Translations under genes and position numbers: made by a program | Shown here: piece after piece, positions 1 to 8,631 of the stretch | Layout: each line of letters opens with the position of its first letter | Position numbering within the stretch: the stretch's first letter is position 1 | Source: Mitsuaria sp. GD03876 | GTDB lineage: Bacteria; Pseudomonadota; Gammaproteobacteria; Burkholderiales; Burkholderiaceae_C | Assembly: GCF_029840635.1 (NCBI RefSeq) | Contig: NZ_JAOCCU010000007.1 | Location: forward strand, 95,158 to 159,157 | DNA length: 64,000 nucleotides | Direction of reading: 5' to 3' | The notes under the pieces: model-generated | What the model was told of the DNA's origin: nothing | What the model saw: only the letters and a program-made list of their open reading frames with translations | Databases searched by the model: none

Positions 1-3000
1 GGGCAGATGGCCGGCGACATCGACGGCGACGGCAAGACGGACATCATTTATTACGCCGGCATCCAGAAGGACAAGATGGTGTTCCCCAAAGGGGGATGGG
101 GCGGCATCCGGCCGACCGACACCGGCTTCGTCAGCTTCTCCGCCAGTTCCACCGGGCAGGTGATGCTGGATGGCGTTCTGAGCCCGGGCGACACCCGCTT
201 CACGGACGTGACCGGGGATCCTTATGGGAGCTTGAGCGATGTCGTGAACGGGTACATCGCCGATGACACCCATTCGGCGCGCATGGAAATCTGCCGGAGC
301 GATGGCACGAAGCTCCTCAGCTGCCTGCCGTTGACCGGTGCCGGCACCGCGACCGGTCCCGTTGCCATGGTTCGAGACCTCGATGGTGACGGCCAGCCCG
401 ACGTGGTCGCTGGCGGCCAGATCTGCCAACTCAAGCTTGTCGCTTATGGCGCCAACAACGCGGACCAGTACGCGTTGAGTTGTGCGCAGCGTCCACCGGG
501 TAGTGGCAGTGGCGGGAACCCGACGGGTCAGGTGCTCCAGAGCTATGTCGGCGATTTCGACGGCGATGGCCGCATGGACGCCGCGGCCTACTACATGACG
601 TCCAGCACGTCCGGCTATTGGCGGGTGAGTCTGTCCAGCAATGTCGGCTTCGCGGACCTGCTCGACACGGTGAGCAACGGGCTCGGCCAATCGGCGCGTT
701 TCGTCTACAAGCGACAGAGCGACCCCACGGTCTACACGGCGGGCAGTGCCGTCTCGTATCCGAAACGCAATGTCGTCGGCGCGGGCACGCCGCTGGTGTC
801 GTCGCTCCAGGTCGGCAACGGTGTTGGCGGGTGGCTGACGAGCGACTACCAGTACGAGGCCGCGCGCACCGATCTCAGCGGCCGAGGCGGGCTGGGTTTC
901 GAGAAGCGCCGCGTCATCGACCGCACCAAGGGCATCACGACCCAGATCACCGTCAGCCAGGACTTCCCGACGATCGGCATGCCGCTGGAGACGCGCTCGA
1001 CGCAGACCAACGGCACGGTGCTGAGCCTGGCCTCGATGAGCTATGGCAGTGTCGCGATGGCGGCGGGCTCGGTGTGCCCGTATCCGACGTCGGCGACATT
1101 GCAGACGCGCGACTTGAACGGGGCGGCGATCTCGACCACGTCGTCGAGCGTGGCCTCCGGCGGAATCGATGCCTACTGCAACGTGACCGATGTGACCGAG
1201 ACGGTGAGCACCTCGGACGGCGCTTCCTTCGCCACGCGCACGCAGACGAGCTATCTCAACGACACGACCGCGTGGCTGATCGGCCTGCCGGCCAACACGT
1301 CGGTGACCAAGACGGCGGTGCAGCCGTATGCGGCGGCCAGCATGCTGTCGTTGGTCTCATGTGCCTCGTCCGCGCCGACCAACGCGGCAGCCACCTTCAC
1401 TTGCACGCTCGCGAACAGCGGGCCCGATGCCGGCAGCGGCCTCAGCTACGCAAGCGGCACTGGCACGACCGCGAGCGGCCCGGCGAGTTGCGCGGGCAAT
1501 TCCGCCAACTGCGGCGCCGTCATGGTGACGACGTCTGCGTCGCCCGGCACCTACAACGGCGCGCTGACGGTGACGCCCGCCAACGGGGGTGGCGGCGCGT
1601 CGGCGGGCTATGCGCTGACGGTGACCACGCCGCCTGTGCTGGCGCTGTCCAGCTGCAGCAGCTCCGCGCCGACCATCCAGGCCGCGACGATGAGCTGCCG
1701 GCTTTCCAACGGCGGGCAGACCGCGGCGAATGGCATCACCTACACGGCCGGCAACGGCGTGACGGTGAGCGGCCCTTCGTCGTGCGCGGCGGGCTCGGGC
1801 GACTGCGGGACCGTGACGGCAACGACCTCGGGCGTCCCCGGTGTCTATGGCGGCACGGTGACCGCGACGCCAGGGTCAGGGGGCAATGCCGCGTCGGCGA
1901 GTTACTCGCTGACCGTCTACACCTCGTCGGCGCTAACGCTGACCGGATGCAGCAGTTCGTCGCCCTCGGCCTCGGCGGCGACGATGAGTTGCACGCTGGG
2001 CAACACGGGACAGACGGCCGCGAGCGGCATCGTCTATGCCACTGGGGCGGGCGCCTCGGCCAACGGCCCCGCGACCTGCGCGGCGAACACGGCCAACTGC
2101 GGCACGGTCACCGTGACGACCTCCGGGTCACCCGGTGGCTACAACGGCACGCTGACGGCCACGCCGAGCACCGGCAGCGGCGCGTCGGCGGGTTATGCGC
2201 TGACGGTCTACACGCCGCCCGCGCTGACGCTGGCGGGCTGCGCGAGCTCGTCGCCGACGACCGCGGCCGCGACGATGAGCTGCACGCTCGGCAACAGCGG
2301 CCAGACGGCGGCGAGCGGCATTGGCTACGGTACGGGCGCAGGTGCATCGGCGGGCGGCCCCGCAAGTTGCGCAGCCAATACCGGCAACTGCGGCGCGGTC
2401 ACGCTCACGACCTCGGGCAGCGCCGGCAACTACGGCGGCACGCTCACGGCGACACCGGGCAACGGTGGCAGTGGCGCATCGGCGGGGTACTCGCTGGCTG
2501 TCTACACGCCACCGGCGCTGGGACTAACAAATTGCGTCGCCTCCGCGCCATCGAACGCGGTCGCCCATTTCACCTGCACGCTGATCAACAGCGGTCAAAC
2601 GACGGCCACCGGCGTCAGCTATGGCGCGGGCGCCGGTGTGGGCGCCGGTGGCCCCACGACGTGCTCGGCGGGGTCGTCGAACTGCGGCGTCGTGACGGTG
2701 ACCACCATCGCAAGTCCCGGCACCTACACGGGGACGCTGGTTGCTTCGCCGTCCAACGGCGGCAGCGGCGCGTCTGCGGGGTACTCGCTGGTGGTGTTCA
2801 CGCCGCCAGCGCTGCGCTTCGCCGGCTGCTCGCCGACATCGCCGTCGACCGCGGTGCAGACGCTGACTTGCAACTTGGCCAACGACGGCCAGACAGGCAC
2901 GTCGGTCGCCTACGCCACGGGCAACGGCACTTCGATCGGCGGCCCCTCGTTCTGCGCCGGCAACAGCGGCAACTGCGGCGCGGTGGTGGTGACCACGTCT

Positions 3001-3453
3001 TCCACGCCGGGCCTGTACAGCGGCGCCATGTCGGTGACTCCGCTCAACAGCGGCACCGGCGTTGGCACCGGCTACTACCTGCGCGTGTACTCGAACGGCA
3101 CCACGCTCACCGCCTCGCCGATGACGATGGACTGGGGCACGTTGACGGGCGGCTCGCCGACCAAGTCGATGACGATCACGAACTCCGGCCTCGCCCCGAC
3201 GACGCTCAGCTGGACACTCGCCTACACCGGCGGCTCGATCGGCATGGGCAACTACTCGGTGGTCGCGGCGCAGTCGAGCTGCACCTCGGGCCAGGCGCTG
3301 GACATCGACCAGAGCTGCACGGTGACCTGGGCGATGAACACGCAGTGCACGACCCACGGCGTGCGCGCGGCGCAGATGAAGATCAATGGCGGCACGTCGC
3401 AAGTCGTCGTGTCGATGTCGGCCAACGTGCAGCGCACGACGCTGTGCCAGTAA
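1..3453 (+). CDS. SpvB/TcdB-like FG-GAP surface protein with cysteine-repeat array (5' partial)
   Basis: The frame is open from base 1, so the true start lies upstream. The N-terminal part carries FG-GAP/VCBS-type loops (GDIDGDGKTD, VRDLDGDGQPD, VGDFDGDGRMD), which are Ca-binding propeller blades. It continues into a stretch typical of the SpvB/TcdB middle region (SNGLGQSARFVYK, DLSGRGGLGFEKR). That module normally sits just before RHS repeats in the shell of Tc/RHS toxins. Here it is instead followed by six ~98-residue repeats, each with four cysteines, and a final Ig/ASH-like domain (about residues 1035-1148). The RHS protein starts 10 bp downstream, so the pair probably forms one operon and perhaps one complex. 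The cysteines suggest an exported, oxidised protein. The shell-type role is inference; the family match is by eye. Confidence 0.75.
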   Translation, partial: GQMAGDIDGDGKTDIIYYAGIQKDKMVFPKGGWGGIRPTDTGFVSFSASSTGQVMLDGVLSPGDTRFTDVTGDPYGSLSDVVNGYIADDTHSARMEICRSDGTKLLSCLPLTGAGTATGPVAMVRDLDGDGQPDVVAGGQICQLKLVAYGANNADQYALSCAQRPPGSGSGGNPTGQVLQSYVGDFDGDGRMDAAAYYMTSSTSGYWRVSLSSNVGFADLLDTVSNGLGQSARFVYKRQSDPTVYTAGSAVSYPKRNVVGAGTPLVSSLQVGNGVGGWLTSDYQYEAARTDLSGRGGLGFEKRRVIDRTKGITTQITVSQDFPTIGMPLETRSTQTNGTVLSLASMSYGSVAMAAGSVCPYPTSATLQTRDLNGAAISTTSSSVASGGIDAYCNVTDVTETVSTSDGASFATRTQTSYLNDTTAWLIGLPANTSVTKTAVQPYAAASMLSLVSCASSAPTNAAATFTCTLANSGPDAGSGLSYASGTGTTASGPASCAGNSANCGAVMVTTSASPGTYNGALTVTPANGGGGASAGYALTVTTPPVLALSSCSSSAPTIQAATMSCRLSNGGQTAANGITYTAGNGVTVSGPSSCAAGSGDCGTVTATTSGVPGVYGGTVTATPGSGGNAASASYSLTVYTSSALTLTGCSSSSPSASAATMSCTLGNTGQTAASGIVYATGAGASANGPATCAANTANCGTVTVTTSGSPGGYNGTLTATPSTGSGASAGYALTVYTPPALTLAGCASSSPTTAAATMSCTLGNSGQTAASGIGYGTGAGASAGGPASCAANTGNCGAVTLTTSGSAGNYGGTLTATPGNGGSGASAGYSLAVYTPPALGLTNCVASAPSNAVAHFTCTLINSGQTTATGVSYGAGAGVGAGGPTTCSAGSSNCGVVTVTTIASPGTYTGTLVASPSNGGSGASAGYSLVVFTPPALRFAGCSPTSPSTAVQTLTCNLANDGQTGTSVAYATGNGTSIGGPSFCAGNSGNCGAVVVTTSSTPGLYSGAMSVTPLNSGTGVGTGYYLRVYSNGTTLTASPMTMDWGTLTGGSPTKSMTITNSGLAPTTLSWTLAYTGGSIGMGNYSVVAAQSSCTSGQALDIDQSCTVTWAMNTQCTTHGVRAAQMKINGGTSQVVVSMSANVQRTTLCQ
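1342..3099 (+). repeat. Six in-frame tandem repeats of ~294 bp (98 aa)
   Basis: Units start at 1342, 1636, 1930, 2221, 2515 and 2809, with lengths of 291 or 294 bp. Each encodes the same pattern: a hydrophobic strand, Cys, SSxP, a second Cys, NxGQT, GxGxxAxGP, a third Cys, then NCG with the fourth Cys, VTTS, PGxY, GASAGY and a VYTPP linker. The four cysteines are retained in all six units, suggesting two disulfides per unit. The middle units are the most alike, consistent with internal duplication. This is protein-coding repetition and not a CRISPR or mobile repeat. Confidence 0.9.
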
Positions 3454-3463
3454 GGAGCCGACC

Positions 3464-6400
3464 ATGGAGATCGACAAGATGAAGCATCCGATGGCGGTCC
3501 TGGGAGGGATGCGTCCGCTGGCGGCGGCGCTGGCGCTGGCCGGCTTGAGCGCGCTGGGTGGGGCGGGCACCGCGATGGCGCAGAGCACGACGGTCACGCG
3601 TTCGGTCAGCTACGAGTACGACGCCTATGGGCAACTGATCCGCGAGACCTTGCAACCGAACGACCCGGCATTGCGGCAGGTCACCGAGTTCACGCGCGAT
3701 CCGGTGTCTGGCGTGGACTTCGGCCTGGTGAGCGCGAAGACGGTGAAGTGGCTGGACCCGGTGACGGGGACGGCGCAGAGCCTCGTAGTGGAGCGAACCG
3801 GCTTCGACGCCAAGGGGCGTTTCCCGGTGTCGCAGACCAATGCGAAGTCGCACACCGTGACCAGCAGCTACGACGCCGCGACCGGCGCCATGCTGAGCAT
3901 GGTCGATCCCAACCAGCTCACGGCGAGCTGGCAATACGACGGGTGGGGTCGAAAGACCAGCGAGTCTCGCGCCGACGGCACGTCCACGACCTGGACTTAC
4001 CGGCAATGCGTCAGCGGCTGCGGATGGGCGGCGATGGTCGCCATTTCCCAGCAGTGGGTGGGCTTCGGGACCACGTCGCAGAACCAGACGGCAGTCCCCA
4101 AGGAAGACTTCATCGACCGGCTGGGCCGGGTGGTGAAGAGCCGCACCTGGGGCTTCGACGGCACGGCGGTCATCGCCGAGACGGCCTTCTCCGCCCAGGG
4201 CTACACGGCCTCGGTCGCGCGGCCCCGCTTCGAAGGAACGTTGCCGGTATGGACGTACTACGAGCGAGACGATCTCGGACGCGTGAGCAAGATCCGATCG
4301 CCGGCCGCGGATGGCAGCGGGTACGCGGAGACGACCTACGCCTACGACGGTCGGCTGCTCTCGATGGTCAACGCCAAGGGGCAACAGCGCGTCGAGGAGC
4401 GCAACGGGCTGGGCCTGCTCAAGGCGGTCACCGACGCGTTGAACAGCACGACGACCTACCTCTACGACGGATTCGGCAACCCGACGCGCACGCGCGATCC
4501 GCTCGGGAATCAGATTTCCGTCGGATATGACGCGCTGGGGCGCAAGACCTCGCTGAACGATCCGGACCTCGGCGCCATGTCGTACTCGGTCGACCCCTTG
4601 GGCCAGATCTGGAAGCAACGCGACGCCAAGGGGCAGGAAACGACGTTCACGTTCGACGAGCTCGGACGCATGGTGCGGCGGCTGGAAGCGGACCTGGACT
4701 CGCGTTGGGAATACGACACGGCGGCCAAGGGCGTGGGCAAGCTCGCCGAGAGCTACACCTGGGTCAACGGCGCGAAGGACGTCCGTCGCGTCGTGACCTA
4801 CGACGCAATCAGCCGGCCCAGCACGATGACCGCGAGTCTCGATTGGGACTACATCACGCAGGTCACCTACGACGGCTTCGGGCGTCCCAGCGTGCAAAGC
4901 CATACACGACGGGCGCGAGGCGCCACGTCCGGCGGTGTGACGACGGCCATCGTCGGCACGTTCAACGCGCAGGGGTATGCCGACAAGACCTATCGCCGCA
5001 GCGATGGCACCGACACGTTGGTGTGGCAAGGGCTGGCCATCGATGCGGAGGGGCGAGACACGCGGCAGCAGTTCGGATCCGGCGCGTTGGTGGTGCATGG
5101 CTACAACGCGAACACGGGCCGGCTCGAGAGCGTCGTCAGCGGTGCGTCGACGACCTCCGGATCGGCGGACGGGACGCTGCAGAACGACGTCTACCAGTAC
5201 GACGTGCTGGGCAACGTCGCCTACCGGGCTCAACTGAACGGCGTCGGCTCGCTGCTTCAGGAGTCCTTCGAGTACGACGAACTCAACCGGCTCAAGACGA
5301 GCTACATCGGCAGCGAGACGCGCAGCTTCACCTATGACGCACTCGGGAACATCACGAGCAAGGCGAACGTGGGCACGTATGCCTATCCCGCTTCGGGATA
5401 CGGCGCGGTGCGTCCCCATGCGGTGACGAGCATCACCGGCAACGTGGCCGGACTGGTGAACCCCGGGTTCAGCTATGACGCCAGCGGGAACCTGGTCAAC
5501 GGCTTGAATCGGGCCTACACCTGGAGCGCCGCGGACCAGCCGCTCACGATCGACAAGCTCTCAGGCGGGCAGGCGGTGCAACGCACCGAGTTCGTCTACG
5601 GGCCCGAGCACGAGCGAGTCAAACAAGTCGTCCGCACGATGAGCGGAGGCCAGCCGCAGGCGATGGTCAACACGGTCGTCTACGCCGGCGCGGTCGAGAA
5701 GGAGATCGATGTCGAGAAGGGCGTGACCATCATCCGGACCAGTCTGGGCGGCGATGGCTACATCGAGGAACGCATCGCGGGGACCTCCATTGATCCGGAG
5801 ACGGCGGGGGCACGCACTGCCCGGTTCTATCTCAAGGACCACCTGGGCTCGGTCATCGGTGTCGTCAACGAAGCGGGGCAACTGCTTCAGCGGATGAGCT
5901 ACGACGCGTGGGGCCGTCGAAGGAATGTCGACGGCAGCGACGACAGCTGGAGCGCGCTCGGGACGATCAAGAACGACCAGGACAACTCGGGCTACACGGG
6001 GCACGAGCAACTGGACCAGCTGGGGCTGGTGCACATGAATGCGCGCCTGTACGACCCGATCATCGGGCGGCACGTGAGCGCCGACCCGACGATCCCTCGG
6101 CCGGAGAACCTCCAGGCGTTCAACCGGTATAGCTACGTTCTGAACAACGCGATGGTGTATGTCGACCCGACCGGGTTGACGCCGGACGATCCCCGGGAGA
6201 CGTTGGCCAATCGCGAGGCTGAATCTCCAACTGAACAGAAGGCGGAGCAGGAGAAGTCCAGCGGCGGAGAAGTGAAGGTGTTGCCGACCGTCTACGTCTA
6301 CGGCAAACGCAATACGGCGGGCTCAACGGCTGGCATAGACGCGTCATCGTCATCGAAAGGCGACGGCGGCGTTGCGCTCACCCACAACTTCGACTTCGTC

Positions 6401-7441
6401 CGAGGAGGGAATGCAGGACCGGGAACGGGCAACAGGGCCATGTTGGGAGGCGGATCGGGCGCGAGTCAGGCGTTCTGGCTTCATGCAGCATTGACTGCTG
6501 GTTCATTCATGCCGGTGGTTGGCTCCGCCTTCGCCGTGGCCGACGCGGCCGTCTCTTACATGGAGGGTGACACCACGGGCGCGCTGATCGGGCTGAGCGC
6601 CGCCGCGATTGGCGTCTTCTCGGACGCTGGCCTGGCGAAGACAGCGTTGATGGCGGCCCGGGAGATCAAGGGCGCCAAGGCGGCGACTTCAGTGTTGAAG
6701 GGATGCTGCTGCTTCGCTCCAGGAACGCCGGTGTTGGCTGAGACTGGGCTCGTTCCGATCGAACAGATCACGGTCGGCACTCGCGTGCAGTCATGGGATG
6801 AAGCGACGGGAAGAACGGCGCTCAAACCAGTGGTCGCGGTGATCCTGAACGAAGGACGTCCGCTCTATCGCCTGTCACTGGTCGAGGAGTCCGGCCGCGT
6901 GACGACGACCGAGGTCACGGACAACCATCCCTACTGGGTGGAGGGAGCTGGCTGGGTCGAATCGCTGCATCTCAAGCGCGGGATGAAGATCGCCACGTTT
7001 GAGAATGCGGCCGCGAGGGTGCTGGGTATCGAGGACTTAGGGCGCGCGGAACTCACCTATAACTTGACGGTCGCGGATTTCCATACGTACTTCGCGGGGG
7101 AGAGTCGAACGCTTGTTCACAACACTTGTAAATGTGAACTCGCCACAAAGGCAGTTAGCTCGCGAATCAAAGAGTCGCCACGGCTGGTGAAGGAGGCAGA
7201 TGTTGCCGGAAAATCTCATCAGGAAAGCTTGGATCGCCTGATGGAGCAACTTCGCAAGGGGAATACAAATCCAGGAATTGGAACCAAGCCAATCGGCTCC
7301 GGCTTGTCCGAAGCGCGCGCCAGGGATGGAGCGCGCGTTTATTTTAGAGAAACAGAGAATGGAATTGAGATACTCGGAAAATCAAGTAAGGCCAATCAAG
7401 AGTCAGTAATTAAAGAAGTTCTTCGCGTATTTGGAAACTAA
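3464..7441 (+). CDS. RHS-repeat polymorphic toxin with HINT domain and RelE/HigB-like C-terminal toxin
   Basis: The protein has 1325 aa from the ATG at 3464, which has AAGGAG 8 nt upstream; upstream in-frame starts lack this. A Sec signal peptide is evident (hydrophobic ALALAGLSALGGAG, cleavage near AMA-QS). Residues ~45-870 are YD/RHS repeats ending in the RHS core (DPIIGRHVSADP, NRYSYVLNNAM, DPTGL). A hydrophobic pre-toxin segment follows near residues 1010-1070. A HINT autoproteolytic domain runs from Cys1081-1083 to His-Asn (1219-1220), with TDNHPYWV as block B. The last ~104 residues form a small tip ending GARVYFRETENGIEILGKSS, which resembles the RelE/HigB (Gp49) RNase fold. The RHS shell and HINT release are family knowledge; the RNase activity is inference. 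The tip is AT-richer than the shell, as in exchangeable toxin cassettes. Confidence 0.85.
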   Translation: MEIDKMKHPMAVLGGMRPLAAALALAGLSALGGAGTAMAQSTTVTRSVSYEYDAYGQLIRETLQPNDPALRQVTEFTRDPVSGVDFGLVSAKTVKWLDPVTGTAQSLVVERTGFDAKGRFPVSQTNAKSHTVTSSYDAATGAMLSMVDPNQLTASWQYDGWGRKTSESRADGTSTTWTYRQCVSGCGWAAMVAISQQWVGFGTTSQNQTAVPKEDFIDRLGRVVKSRTWGFDGTAVIAETAFSAQGYTASVARPRFEGTLPVWTYYERDDLGRVSKIRSPAADGSGYAETTYAYDGRLLSMVNAKGQQRVEERNGLGLLKAVTDALNSTTTYLYDGFGNPTRTRDPLGNQISVGYDALGRKTSLNDPDLGAMSYSVDPLGQIWKQRDAKGQETTFTFDELGRMVRRLEADLDSRWEYDTAAKGVGKLAESYTWVNGAKDVRRVVTYDAISRPSTMTASLDWDYITQVTYDGFGRPSVQSHTRRARGATSGGVTTAIVGTFNAQGYADKTYRRSDGTDTLVWQGLAIDAEGRDTRQQFGSGALVVHGYNANTGRLESVVSGASTTSGSADGTLQNDVYQYDVLGNVAYRAQLNGVGSLLQESFEYDELNRLKTSYIGSETRSFTYDALGNITSKANVGTYAYPASGYGAVRPHAVTSITGNVAGLVNPGFSYDASGNLVNGLNRAYTWSAADQPLTIDKLSGGQAVQRTEFVYGPEHERVKQVVRTMSGGQPQAMVNTVVYAGAVEKEIDVEKGVTIIRTSLGGDGYIEERIAGTSIDPETAGARTARFYLKDHLGSVIGVVNEAGQLLQRMSYDAWGRRRNVDGSDDSWSALGTIKNDQDNSGYTGHEQLDQLGLVHMNARLYDPIIGRHVSADPTIPRPENLQAFNRYSYVLNNAMVYVDPTGLTPDDPRETLANREAESPTEQKAEQEKSSGGEVKVLPTVYVYGKRNTAGSTAGIDASSSSKGDGGVALTHNFDFVRGGNAGPGTGNRAMLGGGSGASQAFWLHAALTAGSFMPVVGSAFAVADAAVSYMEGDTTGALIGLSAAAIGVFSDAGLAKTALMAAREIKGAKAATSVLKGCCCFAPGTPVLAETGLVPIEQITVGTRVQSWDEATGRTALKPVVAVILNEGRPLYRLSLVEESGRVTTTEVTDNHPYWVEGAGWVESLHLKRGMKIATFENAAARVLGIEDLGRAELTYNLTVADFHTYFAGESRTLVHNTCKCELATKAVSSRIKESPRLVKEADVAGKSHQESLDRLMEQLRKGNTNPGIGTKPIGSGLSEARARDGARVYFRETENGIEILGKSSKANQESVIKEVLRVFGN

Positions 7442-7445
7442 TACT

Positions 7446-7745
7446 ATGAAATTTCACTTGAGAACCCCATCCGGGCAAGAGATTGTTGATGCAGTCGATG
7501 ACAACGTTGATATTTTGATTGACGTTGAAGACGGCAGGTTGTTCTCTGCGACATTCTTTACCATCAATAACTTGTCCACGCTCATGCGCAGGTATCGAGC
7601 TTCGGGAGAATGTGCTGCTGGTAAATATGTCTGGGCGAAAGACATGATCGTCGTTGAGTCGATCACCAGAGCAACCCTTGAAGTTGCGATTGATGAACTA
7701 ATTCGGACCGGGGAAATTGAATCTTGTTGCACCCGTCTCCATTGA
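7446..7745 (+). CDS. Small acidic protein, candidate immunity protein for the RHS toxin
   Basis: The gene encodes 99 aa and starts 4 nt after the RHS stop codon (ATG at 7446, no strong RBS, so translational coupling is plausible). The protein is acidic (DAVDDNVDILIDVEDG) with no signal peptide or membrane segment, so it should stay in the cytoplasm. I do not recognise a named family. The assignment rests on position directly after a toxin tip, size, acidity and the same AT-rich codon use as the tip. An in-frame TTG at 7431 could add five residues. Binding to the toxin has not been shown. Confidence 0.6.
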   Translation: MKFHLRTPSGQEIVDAVDDNVDILIDVEDGRLFSATFFTINNLSTLMRRYRASGECAAGKYVWAKDMIVVESITRATLEVAIDELIRTGEIESCCTRLH

Positions 7746-8106
7746 CGGTTCTGATTTGACGGAGGCGCAGTGCGAGTCCGCTTACCTGATCGACTTCAAG
7801 GTAGTAAAAGGGGCGCAGTACTTGACTCGCCAGGGGAATTCGTCATGAGCGCACAGCGACTGGGATCGGACCAGAAAGGAGATCAATGGAGTCATCGACC
7901 ATTGACACTCCTCGGATTTTCCCATCTTGGAGGCGATGAAGCGGGTCGAAACTGTAGCGTGATACTGGTTGATGCCTTGTAGCAAGCTGAGTTTCGCGAC
8001 TGTGCTGAAGTCGATTGGTCGAGGCTTCAACGTTGCTAAATGAGATGGCGATAGCAATGGAGCGGCACTCCAGTGGTCAGGAGCCAGTTCGCTCAACGCC
8101 GAGTGA
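7746..8106. other. AT-richer gap with no confident gene
   Basis: These 361 bp separate the immunity gene from the convergent secreted-protein gene. They contain only short frames. One (7717-7848, TTG start) overlaps the end of the immunity gene in the +1 frame and reads like a small protein terminus. A 104-codon frame on the minus strand (7782-8096) has no recognisable domain. The composition matches the toxin tip, so the stretch may be a remnant of an earlier cassette or mobile element. Confidence 0.4.
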
Positions 8107-8595
8107 TCACAGCGCCAGCGAATCCCTCAGCGCCTGCAGCCGCAACTCAATACCCGGCCGCAGCTCCAGATCGAGCGGCCCATACATCCGCTGAATCGGC
8201 ATCCCGAACTGCGTCATCACGCCGAGGTAATGGCAGTTGCGAGCCGCGTCGTCCTCGCAGGGCACGTTGTAGATCAGGTAGCTGTTCGCGATCGCTGTCC
8301 GCGCGTGCGCCGGATACACCACCAGCGTGACCTTGCGGCTCTTCGACACCCGCTCGCCGAGCGTGTCGGTCACGTCCGAAAACGGAATGCCGCCGAACCC
8401 ATTTAGCTTCGCGAGTTCCGGATAGCGCTCGACGAACAACGCCGATAAGGGCGTTTCCGTCCGCACCGCCGATGCCGCCGCTTCCGGCGTCTGCGGCGCC
8501 GATTGCTCGATCTCCGCCACCGCTTGAACGCCCATTACCGTCATCCCGACGGCGGCCATCCACCGCGCCGCGTGCTTCATGCCCTTTGAGCCCAT
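8107..8595 (-). CDS. Small secreted or periplasmic protein of unknown function
   Basis: The product has 162 aa. The ATG at 8595 has a GGGGAGG box 5-6 nt upstream and is preferred over the ATG at 8580. A short hydrophobic N-terminal stretch (AARWMAAVGMTVMGVQAVA) looks like a Sec signal peptide. The mature part has two cysteines bracketing an acidic loop (PCEDDAARNCHYLG), a likely disulfide. I do not recognise the family. It lies 36 bp downstream of gspF on the same strand, so it may be cotranscribed with the secretion genes and could be an accessory factor or substrate. That link is positional only. Confidence 0.65.
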   Translation of the reverse strand: MGSKGMKHAARWMAAVGMTVMGVQAVAEIEQSAPQTPEAAASAVRTETPLSALFVERYPELAKLNGFGGIPFSDVTDTLGERVSKSRKVTLVVYPAHARTAIANSYLIYNVPCEDDAARNCHYLGVMTQFGMPIQRMYGPLDLELRPGIELRLQALRDSLAL

Positions 8596-8631
8596 CTCCG
8601 CCTCCCCAGGCTTGGATGAATCCTCGGCGGC

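Noticed and set aside
1342..3099. The repeat array as a CRISPR or satellite
   Set aside because: Units are 291-294 bp, in frame and coding, with no spacer structure.
3383..5419. A 678-codon minus-strand frame inside the RHS gene
   Set aside because: Antisense shadow of RHS repeats, Arg-rich, no signal or motif; the plus-strand RHS core is clear.
6704..7123. HINT region as a splicing intein
   Set aside because: It lies at the shell-toxin junction of an RHS protein with a unique tip after it; a releasing PT-HINT domain fits better than protein splicing between conserved exteins.
7782..8096. A 104-codon minus-strand frame in the AT-richer gap, and a 45-codon plus-strand frame opposite it
   Set aside because: Neither has a recognisable domain or a good ribosome-binding site. 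They might be relics of a mobile element, but nothing visible supports naming one.
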